The position numbers and the translations under genes were made by a program. This document shows positions 1-6,589 of a stretch of DNA of 10,528 nucleotides, piece by piece; the stretch's first letter is position 1; every line of letters starts with the position of its first letter. The DNA is from Geobacillus icigianus (GTDB lineage: Bacteria > Bacillota > Bacilli > Bacillales > Anoxybacillaceae): NCBI RefSeq assembly GCF_000750005.1, contig NZ_JPYA01000093.1, positions 1-10,528 on the forward strand, in the 5' to 3' direction. The notes beneath the pieces were generated by a model. It did not search any database and was not told the DNA's origin. It saw only the letters and a list, made by a program, of their open reading frames with translations.

Positions 1-28
1 TTTATAAAATAATGATAATCATTATCAA
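1..28 (-). promoter_or_regulatory. Probable leftward sigma-A promoter overlapped by a Fur box
   Basis: Read on the minus strand, the first 28 bases give TTGATA, a 16-base spacer, then TATAAA at the very edge of the window. This is a plausible -35/-10 pair driving a gene that lies left of the window. The Fur box at 13-27 sits between and over these elements, so the unseen gene is probably iron-repressed. The spacing to the btr start (over 220 bases) makes it less likely that this box mainly serves btr. The target gene cannot be seen, so its nature is unknown. Confidence 0.55.
13..27. promoter_or_regulatory. Fur box (perfect 7-1-7)
   Basis: TGATAATCATTATCA is an exact match to the Bacillus 7-1-7 Fur operator consensus TGATAAT-N-ATTATCA. 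Fur with Fe(II) binds such sites and blocks transcription when iron is sufficient. It lies within the probable leftward promoter at the window edge and 228 bases before the btr start codon. Confidence 0.9.
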
Positions 29-108
29 ATAAAACAGGAAAGAACAGTCAAAATGTCAATGAAATCGTTATATATACATGCTCATTGAAAAATGAACATT
101 TGGCTTCT

Positions 109-147
109 CCTGCAACAAGCTTCCTCTCCCATGGCTTAGCTTGCAGG
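109..147. repeat. Imperfect inverted repeat upstream of btr
   Basis: The left arm CCTGCAACAAGCT and the right arm AGCTTGCAGG are complementary except for a two-base insertion in the left arm. The loop is about 16 bases. It could fold in a btr leader RNA or be a protein site. There is no T-run after it, so it is not a terminator. No function can be assigned. The rest of 29-254 shows no gene and no convincing btr promoter. Confidence 0.4.
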
Positions 148-254
148 TTGAGCCACAGGATTTTTGGAGAAAATGTGCAGCGCTTAGCGTGTGCAGGATA
201 ACAGAGAGATGAACTCTTCATGTTGCATGTAATAGATCAAGAAGGAGGGAGATC

Positions 255-1892
255 ATGGCCCAGTCTGGAACGATCAAGCAAGAGGGTGATGAATTTGCTT
301 GGGATCGCTCGTTTTTTAGAATGCGGGAGATGCAGTTTATCAAAGAAGAAGGAGATTGGCGGATCGAACAGCAGCTTACAACTTCTCATGTACTGATGAT
401 CGTTAAAGATGGACAAGGACATTTTATGTTAAATAGTCACAGGTATCGACTGCGGCAGAATACTGTTTATATGTGCTCCCCTGGTGATACATATGGAATT
501 GAAATAGAAGCAAGAAGTAAAATGTTCTTGTTTAAGTTTGACGTGTTTCAACGGAAAGGTTCAGGATATGAGTGCCTATCCGATCACGGGGAATGCTTTT
601 TTCCGTTACAGGGGGAAATCTCTGTATTTCCTGCGGATCGGCTGATCTCGTTATGCGATGAAATTTATGATCATTGGCGAAGCGCGGATGAGCTGGAACG
701 GTTTCACTGCCAGCTTGCTTTCCAACAGTTGCTTTATTATATCATGAAGCATCGATCCCCTTTTCCTAAAGAATCACGAACATCGCTAGAGGCCGCTAAG
801 AACTATATGGAACGTTATTTTTATGAGAATTTGACAATTGAGCAATTAGCAAGGATATCCAATATTAGTCCTAAATATTTTGTTGATTTGTTCAAAAAAA
901 CGTATGGAATGAGCGCAATGGATTATTTAACAGAGCTTCGGCTGAATAAGGCGAAGCGTCTGATGGCTCAATCTGACGCTAAACTGCGTGATATCGCCCA
1001 TCAGGTTGGTTATCATGATGAATTTTACTTTAGCCGTAAATTTAAAAAGAAGGTAGGGGTTACGCCGACTGCTTATATGAAAAGCCGTCGGCGAAAAATT
1101 GCTGCTTATACGTCTCCGATTACCGGCCAATTGCTTGCATTAAAGATTATTCCTTATGCGGCGCCGCTTCATCCGAAATGGACGGCTTATTATTATAAAA
1201 TATACCGTGACGATATTTCTGTCCCTCTCAGTGCTTATCGCAAAAATCAAGATTGGGAATCGAAAGTTGAGGCTTTGTCCCATAAGCGGCCGGATGTGAT
1301 TATTAGCACAGACGATCTCGAAAAGATGGAGAAGGTGAGGCTTGAACAGATTGCTCCTATTTTTTATGTTCCGTGGACTGAGAAAAACTGGCGGGAGCAG
1401 CTGATGCTGACGGCTGAATTTTTAGGAGAAGAGAAGGAAGCAGAGAACTGGCTTCAAATGTATGATCGAAAGGTGAAGTTTGCTAGACAACAGCTAAAGA
1501 GGGAAGTTGGAGAGGACACATTTTTAGTCGTACGCATCTCGAAGCAGCATTTATATGCTCATTGCAATCGTAGTATATTAGAGGTGTTTTATCAGGATTT
1601 GCAAATGAATGCCGCGTATCCTAAAAGCGGTGCTTACAACGAGCCGATTGCGCTCGATCAGCTTGCCCAAATAGATGCGGATCGTTTGTTGCTATTAATT
1701 AGGCAGGAAGAAGAAACGTTAGCTTTTTGGAATCAATTGCAATATTCACTTCCATGGCAAGAACTGAAAGCGGTTCGCCACCATCAGGTATATGTGCTTT
1801 CTTCCGATCCATGGGTGGAGTACTCGGCATATGCCCATGATCGAATTATTGATGAATCGTTAAAGTTTTTTTCTGGAATTTGTCCAAAATGA
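255..1892 (+). CDS. btr: Btr-like AraC-family activator with C-terminal siderophore-binding (FeuA-like) domain
   Basis: This 545-residue regulator resembles B. subtilis Btr (YbbB, about 530 residues), the activator of the feu bacillibactin-uptake operon. Three parts can be seen. Residues about 25-165 form an N-terminal sensor-like region of the AraC class. Residues about 178-280 form the AraC DNA-binding domain, with two helix-turn-helix units around 193-214 and 242-265 and the typical GYHDEFYFSRKFKKKVG signature. Residues about 285-545 form a periplasmic-binding-protein fold related to FeuA but without a signal peptide, so it acts in the cytoplasm as the sensor of imported Fe-siderophore. 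The ATG at 255 follows a strong AAGGAGGG site. The gene runs in the same direction as feuB-feuC-ybbA, as in B. subtilis. A paired TGTCCA repeat overlapping its 3' end is a candidate target. The ligand is inferred from the family; a different catecholate siderophore is possible. Confidence 0.9.
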   Translation: MAQSGTIKQEGDEFAWDRSFFRMREMQFIKEEGDWRIEQQLTTSHVLMIVKDGQGHFMLNSHRYRLRQNTVYMCSPGDTYGIEIEARSKMFLFKFDVFQRKGSGYECLSDHGECFFPLQGEISVFPADRLISLCDEIYDHWRSADELERFHCQLAFQQLLYYIMKHRSPFPKESRTSLEAAKNYMERYFYENLTIEQLARISNISPKYFVDLFKKTYGMSAMDYLTELRLNKAKRLMAQSDAKLRDIAHQVGYHDEFYFSRKFKKKVGVTPTAYMKSRRRKIAAYTSPITGQLLALKIIPYAAPLHPKWTAYYYKIYRDDISVPLSAYRKNQDWESKVEALSHKRPDVIISTDDLEKMEKVRLEQIAPIFYVPWTEKNWREQLMLTAEFLGEEKEAENWLQMYDRKVKFARQQLKREVGEDTFLVVRISKQHLYAHCNRSILEVFYQDLQMNAAYPKSGAYNEPIALDQLAQIDADRLLLLIRQEEETLAFWNQLQYSLPWQELKAVRHHQVYVLSSDPWVEYSAYAHDRIIDESLKFFSGICPK

Positions 1893-1909
1893 ATTTCGGA
1901 TACTGTCCA
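1875..1909 (+). promoter_or_regulatory. Candidate Btr operator: two direct repeats of GGA-N3-TGTCCA
   Basis: GGAATTTGTCCA at 1875-1886 and GGATACTGTCCA at 1898-1909 form a direct repeat with a 23-base period, about two helical turns. The second copy ends where the weak -35 region of the feu promoter begins. Two in-phase direct half-sites abutting -35 is the usual layout for an AraC-family activator, and Btr is known to act on the feu promoter. The first copy lies inside the last codons of btr. Binding by Btr is inference; the repeat itself is seen. Confidence 0.5.
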
Positions 1910-1938
1910 TGTTCAGGGTAGAAGATCTAAATTATAAT
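1910..1938 (+). promoter_or_regulatory. Probable feu operon promoter with weak -35
   Basis: A consensus TATAAT stands at 1933-1938. At 17 bases upstream the -35 position reads TGTTCA (1910-1915), a poor match to TTGACA, which fits a promoter that needs an activator. Transcription would start near 1945, inside the Fur box. The transcript would then cross the feuA relic before reaching feuB, giving a leader of roughly 355 bases. Confidence 0.55.
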
Positions 1939-1944
1939 CATAAA

Positions 1945-1959
1945 TGATAATGATTATCA
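1945..1959. promoter_or_regulatory. Fur box (perfect 7-1-7) at the feu promoter
   Basis: TGATAATGATTATCA is an exact match to the 7-1-7 Fur consensus and is the reverse complement of the box at 13-27. It lies just downstream of the -10 TATAAT, over the expected transcription start, so bound Fur would block initiation of the feu operon under iron sufficiency. Confidence 0.92.
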
Positions 1960-1990
1960 CCAAGAGGATGAGGGGGGACTTAAGAGAGAC

Positions 1991-2070
1991 ATGAAGAGAA
2001 ACTATCTTTATCTATATAAGTTGAAATTTTGTTTTACATCCCGCTGATTACTGGACTCGTTCTATCATAA
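1991..2070 (+). pseudogene. feuA: Possible 5' scrap of feuA (signal-peptide-like)
   Basis: An ATG at 1991 opens 18 codons rich in Lys, Tyr and Phe (beginning MKRNYLYLYK) and stops at 2047. In another frame from 2044 the sequence reads LITGLVLS before a stop at 2068. A basic start followed by a hydrophobic run in a shifted frame is what a decayed lipoprotein signal peptide would look like, and the position is right for the start of feuA. The match is short and rests on an assumed frameshift, so this is tentative. Confidence 0.35.
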
Positions 2071-2130
2071 TCAACTTGTACTTAGATGAAACGCGCAACG
2101 AAAATCGGGGGATAGCTTGAATAAAAAAAC

Positions 2131-2281
2131 AAGAAACACAATCCAATTTGGAAAAGCATCAATGCTGTGAAAAACGATAAAGTGTTCCGTCAACGTTGTC
2201 GACCCGCTTGCACAAGGCGGCACAGCGTGGAGCAAAATCAATTTCTTGAAAGCAGCTGTGGAGAAGCTCGGCAACGAATAA
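2131..2281 (+). pseudogene. feuA: C-terminal remnant of feuA, siderophore-binding lipoprotein (frameshifted)
   Basis: Two adjoining frames encode the last part of a FeuA-type ferri-bacillibactin binding lipoprotein. The first (2131-2190) reads KHNPIWKSINAVKNDKVF. After a frame change near 2190 the second (2192-2281) reads NVVDPLAQGGTAWSK and runs to LKAAVEKLGNE and a TAA stop. From memory, B. subtilis FeuA ends with closely similar NPIWKS and DPLAQGGTAWSK segments. The intact family protein has about 315 residues; here only about 50 codons survive, an in-frame stop (2122-2124) lies just upstream, and the whole btr-feuB gap is 410 bases. Most of the gene has therefore been deleted and the rest carries a small indel. 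It lies exactly where feuA belongs, 21 bases before feuB. The intact protein would hand Fe-siderophore to FeuBC at the membrane surface. Confidence 0.9.
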
Positions 2282-2302
2282 TACAAGGCAGGTAGCGTCA
2301 AT

Positions 2303-3310
2303 ATGCAATTAAGAATTTCTCCGTCAGCCCTGATTTTATGGCTTTCACCGGTTGCGATGGTGTTGATCATCATCGCATCTATTTTGTATGGGGCCAAAAA
2401 TATAGATGCGTGGACTGTTTGGAAAGCGATAGTTGCTTTTGACCCGAATGATGTTAATCATCAAATTGTCAGGTATTCGAGACTGCCAAGGGCGATTGGT
2501 GCTCTTTTGATTGGTGCATTCCTTGCGATTTCAGGAGCGATTATGCAAGGGATGACAAGGAACTATTTAGCCTCTCCCTCCATTATGGGGGTTTCAGATG
2601 GTTCGGTTTTTGCAATTACACTTTGCATGATTATTCAGCCAGGCGCCTCTTCGCTTGAGATGATCATGTACTCGTTGGTTGGTTCAGCTGTTGCCGTAGG
2701 CTTCGTGTTCTGGATGGCCTCCGTCCTTCCCTATGGAATGTCGCCTGTTCGAATGGCCATTATTGGAACAATTATCGGAACCTTTTTGAGCAGCATATCA
2801 GCCGCTCTCTCTTCTTATTTTCAAGTTTCACAGGATGTGAGCTTTTGGTACAATGCCCGGCTGCATCAAATGGACCCTCATTTAATTAAATTGGCAATGC
2901 CCTTTGCCATTGTGGGTCTTGCTATTGCCATCATAATCTCTAAATCGATTACGATTTTGTCGTTGGGAGAGGAAATATCGGTCAGCTTAGGTCAGAAAAC
3001 GATGGTGATCAAGGCCTTGGCGATCGCCAGCGTGGTTATCTTGACAGGCATTTCTGTTGCTTTGGCTGGCAATATCGGTTTCGTTGGTTTAATTATTCCT
3101 CATATGACAAGGTTTTTAGTAGGAGTTGATTATCGCCGAATTATTCCTTGTGCCGGTGCTCTTGGGGCGATCTTTTTGGCGCTTTCCGATATTTTAAGCC
3201 GATTTTTGAATTATCCGTTTGAAACACCGATCGGGGTCGTTACAGCTTTGATTGGTGTGCCTTTCTTTCTCTATTTAATTTATACGAGAGGGGGAGGGAA
3301 GGGTGCTTAA
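2303..3310 (+). CDS. feuB: FeuB-like Fe-siderophore ABC transporter permease (FecCD family)
   Basis: This 335-residue, very hydrophobic protein is one half of a BtuC/FecCD-type permease dimer in the cytoplasmic membrane; about nine to ten membrane helices are expected. Visible family marks are RLPRA at 60-64, the GAIMQG stretch at about 78-83, a SLGEEISVSLG coupling-loop segment in the C-terminal half that would contact the ATPase, and GNIGFVGLIIPH further on. Length equals that of B. subtilis FeuB. The ATG at 2303 is preceded by a modest AGGCAGG site. The stop overlaps the start of feuC by 8 bases, so the two are translationally coupled. The cognate binding-protein gene just upstream is broken and no ATPase gene is nearby, so function requires partners encoded elsewhere. 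Substrate (bacillibactin-type catecholate) is inferred from context. Confidence 0.9.
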   Translation: MQLRISPSALILWLSPVAMVLIIIASILYGAKNIDAWTVWKAIVAFDPNDVNHQIVRYSRLPRAIGALLIGAFLAISGAIMQGMTRNYLASPSIMGVSDGSVFAITLCMIIQPGASSLEMIMYSLVGSAVAVGFVFWMASVLPYGMSPVRMAIIGTIIGTFLSSISAALSSYFQVSQDVSFWYNARLHQMDPHLIKLAMPFAIVGLAIAIIISKSITILSLGEEISVSLGQKTMVIKALAIASVVILTGISVALAGNIGFVGLIIPHMTRFLVGVDYRRIIPCAGALGAIFLALSDILSRFLNYPFETPIGVVTALIGVPFFLYLIYTRGGGKGA

Positions 3311-4328
3311 TCATTCAGCCAAGCGCTATTGGTTGGTGTTATTTAGTAATATTGTAATTATATTGTTGGCTATTTATATTAGTCTAACAAATGGAGTATT
3401 TGATTTAAGTGTTCAAGATGTCTTAAAAACGCTGCTGCGAATGGATCCGGTTCCGGAGCATGATTTGGTGATTTTGGATTTCCGTCTGCCGCGTATTGTC
3501 ATTGCTGCGTTGGTCGGTTTTGGATTAGGAGTGGCTGGGGCGACTATCCAAGGAATTAGCCGAAACGGGTTGGCTGATCCAGGAATTTTGGGCATTAATG
3601 CTGGGGCCGGGGCTATGATCGTCATTTTTATGCTTTTCTTTGGAGGTCACAGGATAGCGGAAAATGATTGGCTATCGATTTTAGCGATGCCGCTATTTGG
3701 GTGGGTTGGCGGATTGGGTGCCGCCCTGCTCATTTATCTATTTGCTCGACAGAATGGCCATTTAGATACGCAGCGCCTCATTCTTGTGGGAATTGCCGCG
3801 GGGTCTGGCTTTGGAGCTCTATCCTTATATTTATCGTTAAAGATGAATCCACAGGATTTTGAAATGGCGACAGTATGGCTTATGGGAAGCATTTGGAACG
3901 CCAATTGGCAATATGTTGTTGCTGTGTTTCCATGGATGATTTTGCTTGTTCCCATTATCATCAGTAAAGCTTATATTCTCGATTTGTTCCAATTAGGGGA
4001 AGAACATGCCAAAGGGTTAAGGGTTTCTACTGAAAAGGAAAAAAATATATTGCTACTGACGAGTATTGGGATTGTGAGTGCGTGTGTGTCTGTGGCTGGA
4101 AACATCGGTTTTGTTGGTTTGATTGCCCCCCATATCGCCAAGCGTCTCGTCGGCATTTATCATCAGCGCGTCATCCCTATTAGCGGAACGATTGGCATGT
4201 TGTTGGTAGTGGTTTCAGACTTTATTGCTAAAACAGTGTTTGCGCCTGTCGAACTGTCTGTTGGAATTGTCATTGCCATCATTGGTATTCCCTACTTCGT
4301 GTACTTGCTATTTAAAACGAAAGTGTAA
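3303..4328 (+). CDS. feuC: FeuC-like Fe-siderophore ABC transporter permease (FecCD family)
   Basis: This 341-residue polytopic membrane protein is the second permease subunit, pairing with FeuB. It has the same family marks: DFRLPRIVIAALVG followed by GATIQGISRNGLADP near the N-terminus, a QLGEEHAKGL coupling segment at about 233-243, and GNIGFVGLIAPH near the C-terminus. Translation starts at GTG 3303 after a strong AGGGGGAGGG site and overlaps the end of feuB. The reading frame is intact with no missing motif, so unlike feuA it appears to be under selection or only recently released from it. The esterase gene follows after 36 bases in the same operon. Confidence 0.9.
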   Translation: MLNHSAKRYWLVLFSNIVIILLAIYISLTNGVFDLSVQDVLKTLLRMDPVPEHDLVILDFRLPRIVIAALVGFGLGVAGATIQGISRNGLADPGILGINAGAGAMIVIFMLFFGGHRIAENDWLSILAMPLFGWVGGLGAALLIYLFARQNGHLDTQRLILVGIAAGSGFGALSLYLSLKMNPQDFEMATVWLMGSIWNANWQYVVAVFPWMILLVPIIISKAYILDLFQLGEEHAKGLRVSTEKEKNILLLTSIGIVSACVSVAGNIGFVGLIAPHIAKRLVGIYHQRVIPISGTIGMLLVVVSDFIAKTVFAPVELSVGIVIAIIGIPYFVYLLFKTKV

Positions 4329-4364
4329 GAGACGACTCGAAAACTGAAAAATGGAGGGGATGGA

Positions 4365-5228
4365 ATGGGTTCTAAAAAAAGGGATTTATGTTCTTCAGCT
4401 GTTCATATAGCAGGTGTTAGTGAGTTCACAATTCCGCGAACGAAGCAGCGTCTGATGTATTCTCACTATGGGAATCGTGAGTATCGGATTTTTGTTGCAC
4501 AACCTGATGCGGATCCACCTCCTTTGGGATTTCCCGTGATTTATGTACTTGATGCCAATTCGGTGTTTGGTACGATGGTGGAAGCGATGCGTGTGCAGGC
4601 AGGACGTCCTGATCGCACAGGAGTTGTTCCTGCGGTGATTGTTGGTATTGGTTATCCAACAGAAAAGCCATTTTCTCCTGCCCGTTTTTACGATTTTACC
4701 ATGTCTGTTCCGGAAAGCGAATTACCTGCTCGTCCAGATGGAACCGCATGGCCGGAAATGGGAGGAGCAGAGGCTTTTTTGGAGTTTATTGAAACAGAAC
4801 TGAAGCCTGAAATACAGCGAGAATTGCCAGTCGACCGGACGAAGCAGGCCATTTTTGGCCATTCTCTCGGTGGCCTCTTTGTTTTGCAGGTGCTTTTTAC
4901 GAAACCGACTGCTTTCAGAACGTATATTGCTGGAAGTCCTTCGATTCATTGGAGTAAACAGCTGTTGCTTGAGGCAGAACAACGTTTTGTTGCTCGTATC
5001 ACACATGAAACGCTCAACGTTGACGTACTTTTGGCGGCTGGAGAGTTGGAAAGAAGCCACAAAAGCCGAATTAACGCTCATGCTGAAGAACTGGTAAAAC
5101 GCCTTTCCGCCTTTACTGATTTTGGGGTATATGTGGAGTTTCAGGAATTTGCCGGGGAAGGGCATGTCACAGTATTGCCGGCCCTCATCAGCCGAGCTCT
5201 ACGATTTGTATCGAGAAACAGCATATAA
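4365..5228 (+). CDS. ybbA: Alpha/beta-hydrolase, ferri-siderophore esterase family (YbbA/BesA-like)
   Basis: This 287-residue cytoplasmic protein belongs to the esterase family that includes B. subtilis YbbA and BesA and enterobacterial IroE/Fes-type enzymes. The nucleophile elbow GHSLGG is at 165-170 with Ser167. A GEGHVTV motif places the catalytic His at 267, and an acidic residue of the triad is likely in the AAGELE segment at 224-229. No signal peptide is visible. BesA-type enzymes hydrolyse the trilactone ring of bacillibactin after import so that iron can be reduced and released. The ATG at 4365 follows a GGAGGGG site. It is the last gene of the feu operon, as ybbA is in B. subtilis. 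Sequence alone does not decide between ferri-bacillibactin and another ester substrate. Confidence 0.85.
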   Translation: MGSKKRDLCSSAVHIAGVSEFTIPRTKQRLMYSHYGNREYRIFVAQPDADPPPLGFPVIYVLDANSVFGTMVEAMRVQAGRPDRTGVVPAVIVGIGYPTEKPFSPARFYDFTMSVPESELPARPDGTAWPEMGGAEAFLEFIETELKPEIQRELPVDRTKQAIFGHSLGGLFVLQVLFTKPTAFRTYIAGSPSIHWSKQLLLEAEQRFVARITHETLNVDVLLAAGELERSHKSRINAHAEELVKRLSAFTDFGVYVEFQEFAGEGHVTVLPALISRALRFVSRNSI

Positions 5229-5329
5229 CCAATAATGATTTCGTCCTTAAGTTGCATCAAATATTTATTTATCTCAATTTCACACATTAGACAGTAAAAA
5301 GATTCATGTCATTCGAGGTGGCAAACAAA

Positions 5330-5370
5330 AAGGGCTCGGATAGGAAGGGATGAGCCTTTATTATTTTTTA
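5330..5370. terminator. Bidirectional rho-independent terminator
   Basis: An eight-pair stem (arms 5330-5337 and 5352-5359, core GGCTC/GAGCC, one G-T pair) is followed on the plus strand by TTTATTATTTTTT and on the minus strand by CCCTTTTTG. It lies about 100 bases after ybbA and directly after the stop codon of the minus-strand pseudogene, so it can end both transcripts. The stretch 5229-5329 holds no gene that I can see. Confidence 0.8.
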
Positions 5371-5710
5371 GTTCGGATCAGTTCCTTCTCCATGAGAGCC
5401 ATTCTCTTCCGTGAAAATGACGAACTGACGCGGATTTTCATCTTCGGGTGGAGGGCAGACCGCTGCCCATGGATCTTTTCTGTGCAAGTCCCATTGCAAT
5501 TCATACGCGTTAACGTTGTCACCAGACCAAAGCGCGGAATTTCACATCTTTTGTTTCGATCACTTCCATCGCCCAGTTAATGCTTTTGTCATCTTTTTTG
5601 GTTAAGGGCTGGGAACCCTTTTGGATATAGAAAGCGGTCATAAGAAGCAATTCCTTAACCGTTAAGCCCTTGGACTTGGTAGCAGAATAGCTGCTTTTTG
5701 CCGTCTCCAT
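5368..5710 (-). pseudogene. Orphan small gene broken by one frameshift
   Basis: From ATG at 5710 (minus strand) an open frame of 63 codons reads METAKSSYSATKSKGLTV and on to VKFRALVW, then stops at TGA (5519-5521). Moving one frame at about 5525-5530, coding sense resumes as ALWSGDNVNAYELQWDLH and continues with a Pro/Glu-rich stretch and FVIFTEENGSHGEGTDPN to a TAA at 5368-5370, which touches the terminator hairpin. Joined, the product would be about 114 residues, soluble and polar. I do not recognise the family. The smooth continuation and the stop placed right before a terminator argue for one former gene with a single-base indel, not two genes. No good ribosome binding site lies at the normal distance: a GGAGGA stands 16 bases before the ATG inside a hairpin. 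A sequencing error is an alternative. Confidence 0.6.
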
Positions 5711-5721
5711 TTTTGCACCGA

Positions 5722-5756
5722 AGCATTCCTCCGTGCAGGGGGATGCTTTTTATTAT
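5722..5756 (+). terminator. Rho-independent-type hairpin with T-run
   Basis: AGCATTCCTC (5722-5731) pairs with GGGGGATGCT (5738-5747), ten pairs including two G-T pairs, around a six-base loop, followed by TTTTTATTAT. On the plus strand this looks like an intrinsic terminator in front of the DUF2975 promoter, although no plus-strand gene lies just upstream. On the minus strand the same hairpin contains the only GGAGG before the pseudogene. Confidence 0.6.
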
Positions 5757-5796
5757 GTTTAACAATAAGAGTATCATCAAAATCAATAATTATTTA

Positions 5797-5825
5797 TTGA
5801 AAAACGATAAATCGACGATTACAAT
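5797..5825 (+). promoter_or_regulatory. Sigma-A promoter of the DUF2975-xre-DUF817 operon
   Basis: TTGAAA (5797-5802), a 17-base spacer and TACAAT (5820-5825) make a near-consensus vegetative promoter. It ends 32 bases before the GTG start of the first gene, leaving a short leader that carries the ribosome binding site. Confidence 0.75.
5810..5820. promoter_or_regulatory. Palindrome in the promoter spacer, candidate autoregulatory operator
   Basis: AATCGACGATT is a perfect palindrome around a single central base and spans the end of the spacer and the first base of -10. Small Xre regulators usually bind short palindromes placed like this, so the downstream YozG-like protein is a natural candidate to bind it. 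The site is seen; the binder is inference. Confidence 0.4.
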
Positions 5826-5857
5826 AAAAGCAAAAACGAATCAGTGAGGTGCTTGCG

Positions 5858-6337
5858 GTGAAACGAGAAACGCTTTTTTTGAAGGTGGCCTTGGTGTTGA
5901 TTGGCCTTCCGGTTCTGGCGTTGTGCTTGTTTTTGGTGCCGGTGCTTGCGAAGGTGGCGGTTAAGCTGGTGCCGGCGTTCCCTTGGATCAAGTATTTCGT
6001 TTATCTTGTGTTTGAGGTGTCCGCGCTGCCGTTTTATTTTGCGCTCTATCAGGCGTTTCGGCTGTTGACGTATATTGATCAAAACAGCGCGTTCTCTGAG
6101 CGGTCGGTCGAGGCGTTAAAGAAGATCAAATGTTGCGCCGTCGCCATCAGCGGGCTGCATCTGCTCGCTTTGCCGCTGTTTTATCTTTTTGCCGAAAAGG
6201 ACGACGCTCCGGGGGTCATTTTCGTCGGGCTGCTGGTGCCGTTTGCGTCGCTCGTGATCGCTGTCTTTGCCGCTGTGCTGCAAAAGCTGCTGCAACAAGC
6301 CGTTGACATCAAACAAGAAAACGAGTTGACGATTTGA
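5858..6337 (+). CDS. DUF2975 family four-helix membrane protein
   Basis: The 159-residue product has four membrane helices: about 8-33, 41-68, 85-110 and 119-145, with a short cytoplasmic C-tail. Its pattern and its pairing with a small Xre regulator match the DUF2975 family of Firmicutes, whose function is unknown. I chose GTG 5858 because GAGGTG ends six bases before it; the in-frame GTG at 5849 would overlap that ribosome binding site. The stop at 6335-6337 lies just before the start of the regulator gene, whose ribosome binding site it overlaps, so the two are probably coupled. Four-helix membrane proteins beside a dedicated repressor often act in stress or toxin-immunity roles, but nothing here shows that. 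Confidence 0.8.
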   Translation: MKRETLFLKVALVLIGLPVLALCLFLVPVLAKVAVKLVPAFPWIKYFVYLVFEVSALPFYFALYQAFRLLTYIDQNSAFSERSVEALKKIKCCAVAISGLHLLALPLFYLFAEKDDAPGVIFVGLLVPFASLVIAVFAAVLQKLLQQAVDIKQENELTI

Positions 6338-6347
6338 GGTGGATGAC

Positions 6348-6572
6348 ATGCCGATCATCGTGAATCTTGATGTCATGTTGGCGAAGCGGAAGATGAGCGT
6401 CACGGAGCTGTCGGAGAAAGTGGGGATTACGATGGCGAATTTGTCGATCTTGAAAAACGGAAAGGCGAAGGCGATCCGCTTTTCGACGTTGGAAGCCATT
6501 TGCAAGGCGCTCGACTGCCAGCCCGGGGACATTTTGGAGTACCGAAGTGACGAAGGGGAATCGCATTCGTAA
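6348..6572 (+). CDS. YozG-like small Xre/Cro-family transcriptional regulator
   Basis: The 74-residue protein is almost entirely one helix-turn-helix domain of the short Xre type (YozG-like). Residues 3-8 (IIVNLD) begin the typical N-terminus, the helix-turn-helix is at about 18-42 (VTELSEKVGITMANLSILKNGK), and TLEAICKALDCQPGDIL at about 49-65 is the family's closing helix and signature. ATG 6348 is chosen because GAGGTGG ends five bases upstream; the in-frame GTG at 6339 lies inside that site. It overlaps neither neighbour but starts 10 bases after the DUF2975 gene. In this family the regulator is nearly always found next to a DUF2975 protein and probably represses the pair; the AATCGACGATT palindrome in the promoter is a candidate site. 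Confidence 0.88.
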   Translation: MPIIVNLDVMLAKRKMSVTELSEKVGITMANLSILKNGKAKAIRFSTLEAICKALDCQPGDILEYRSDEGESHS

Positions 6573-6589
6573 GCGGGGGAGGGGACGGC

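Noticed and set aside
56..88. TCAATGA / TCATTGA seven-base inverted repeat upstream of btr
   Set aside because: It is short and AT-rich with a 19-base gap, has no T-run, and has no clear relation to a promoter.
5350..5580. Plus-strand open frame over the orphan pseudogene
   Set aside because: It has no ribosome binding site, starts inside the terminator hairpin, and is antisense to a frame with better protein-like composition.
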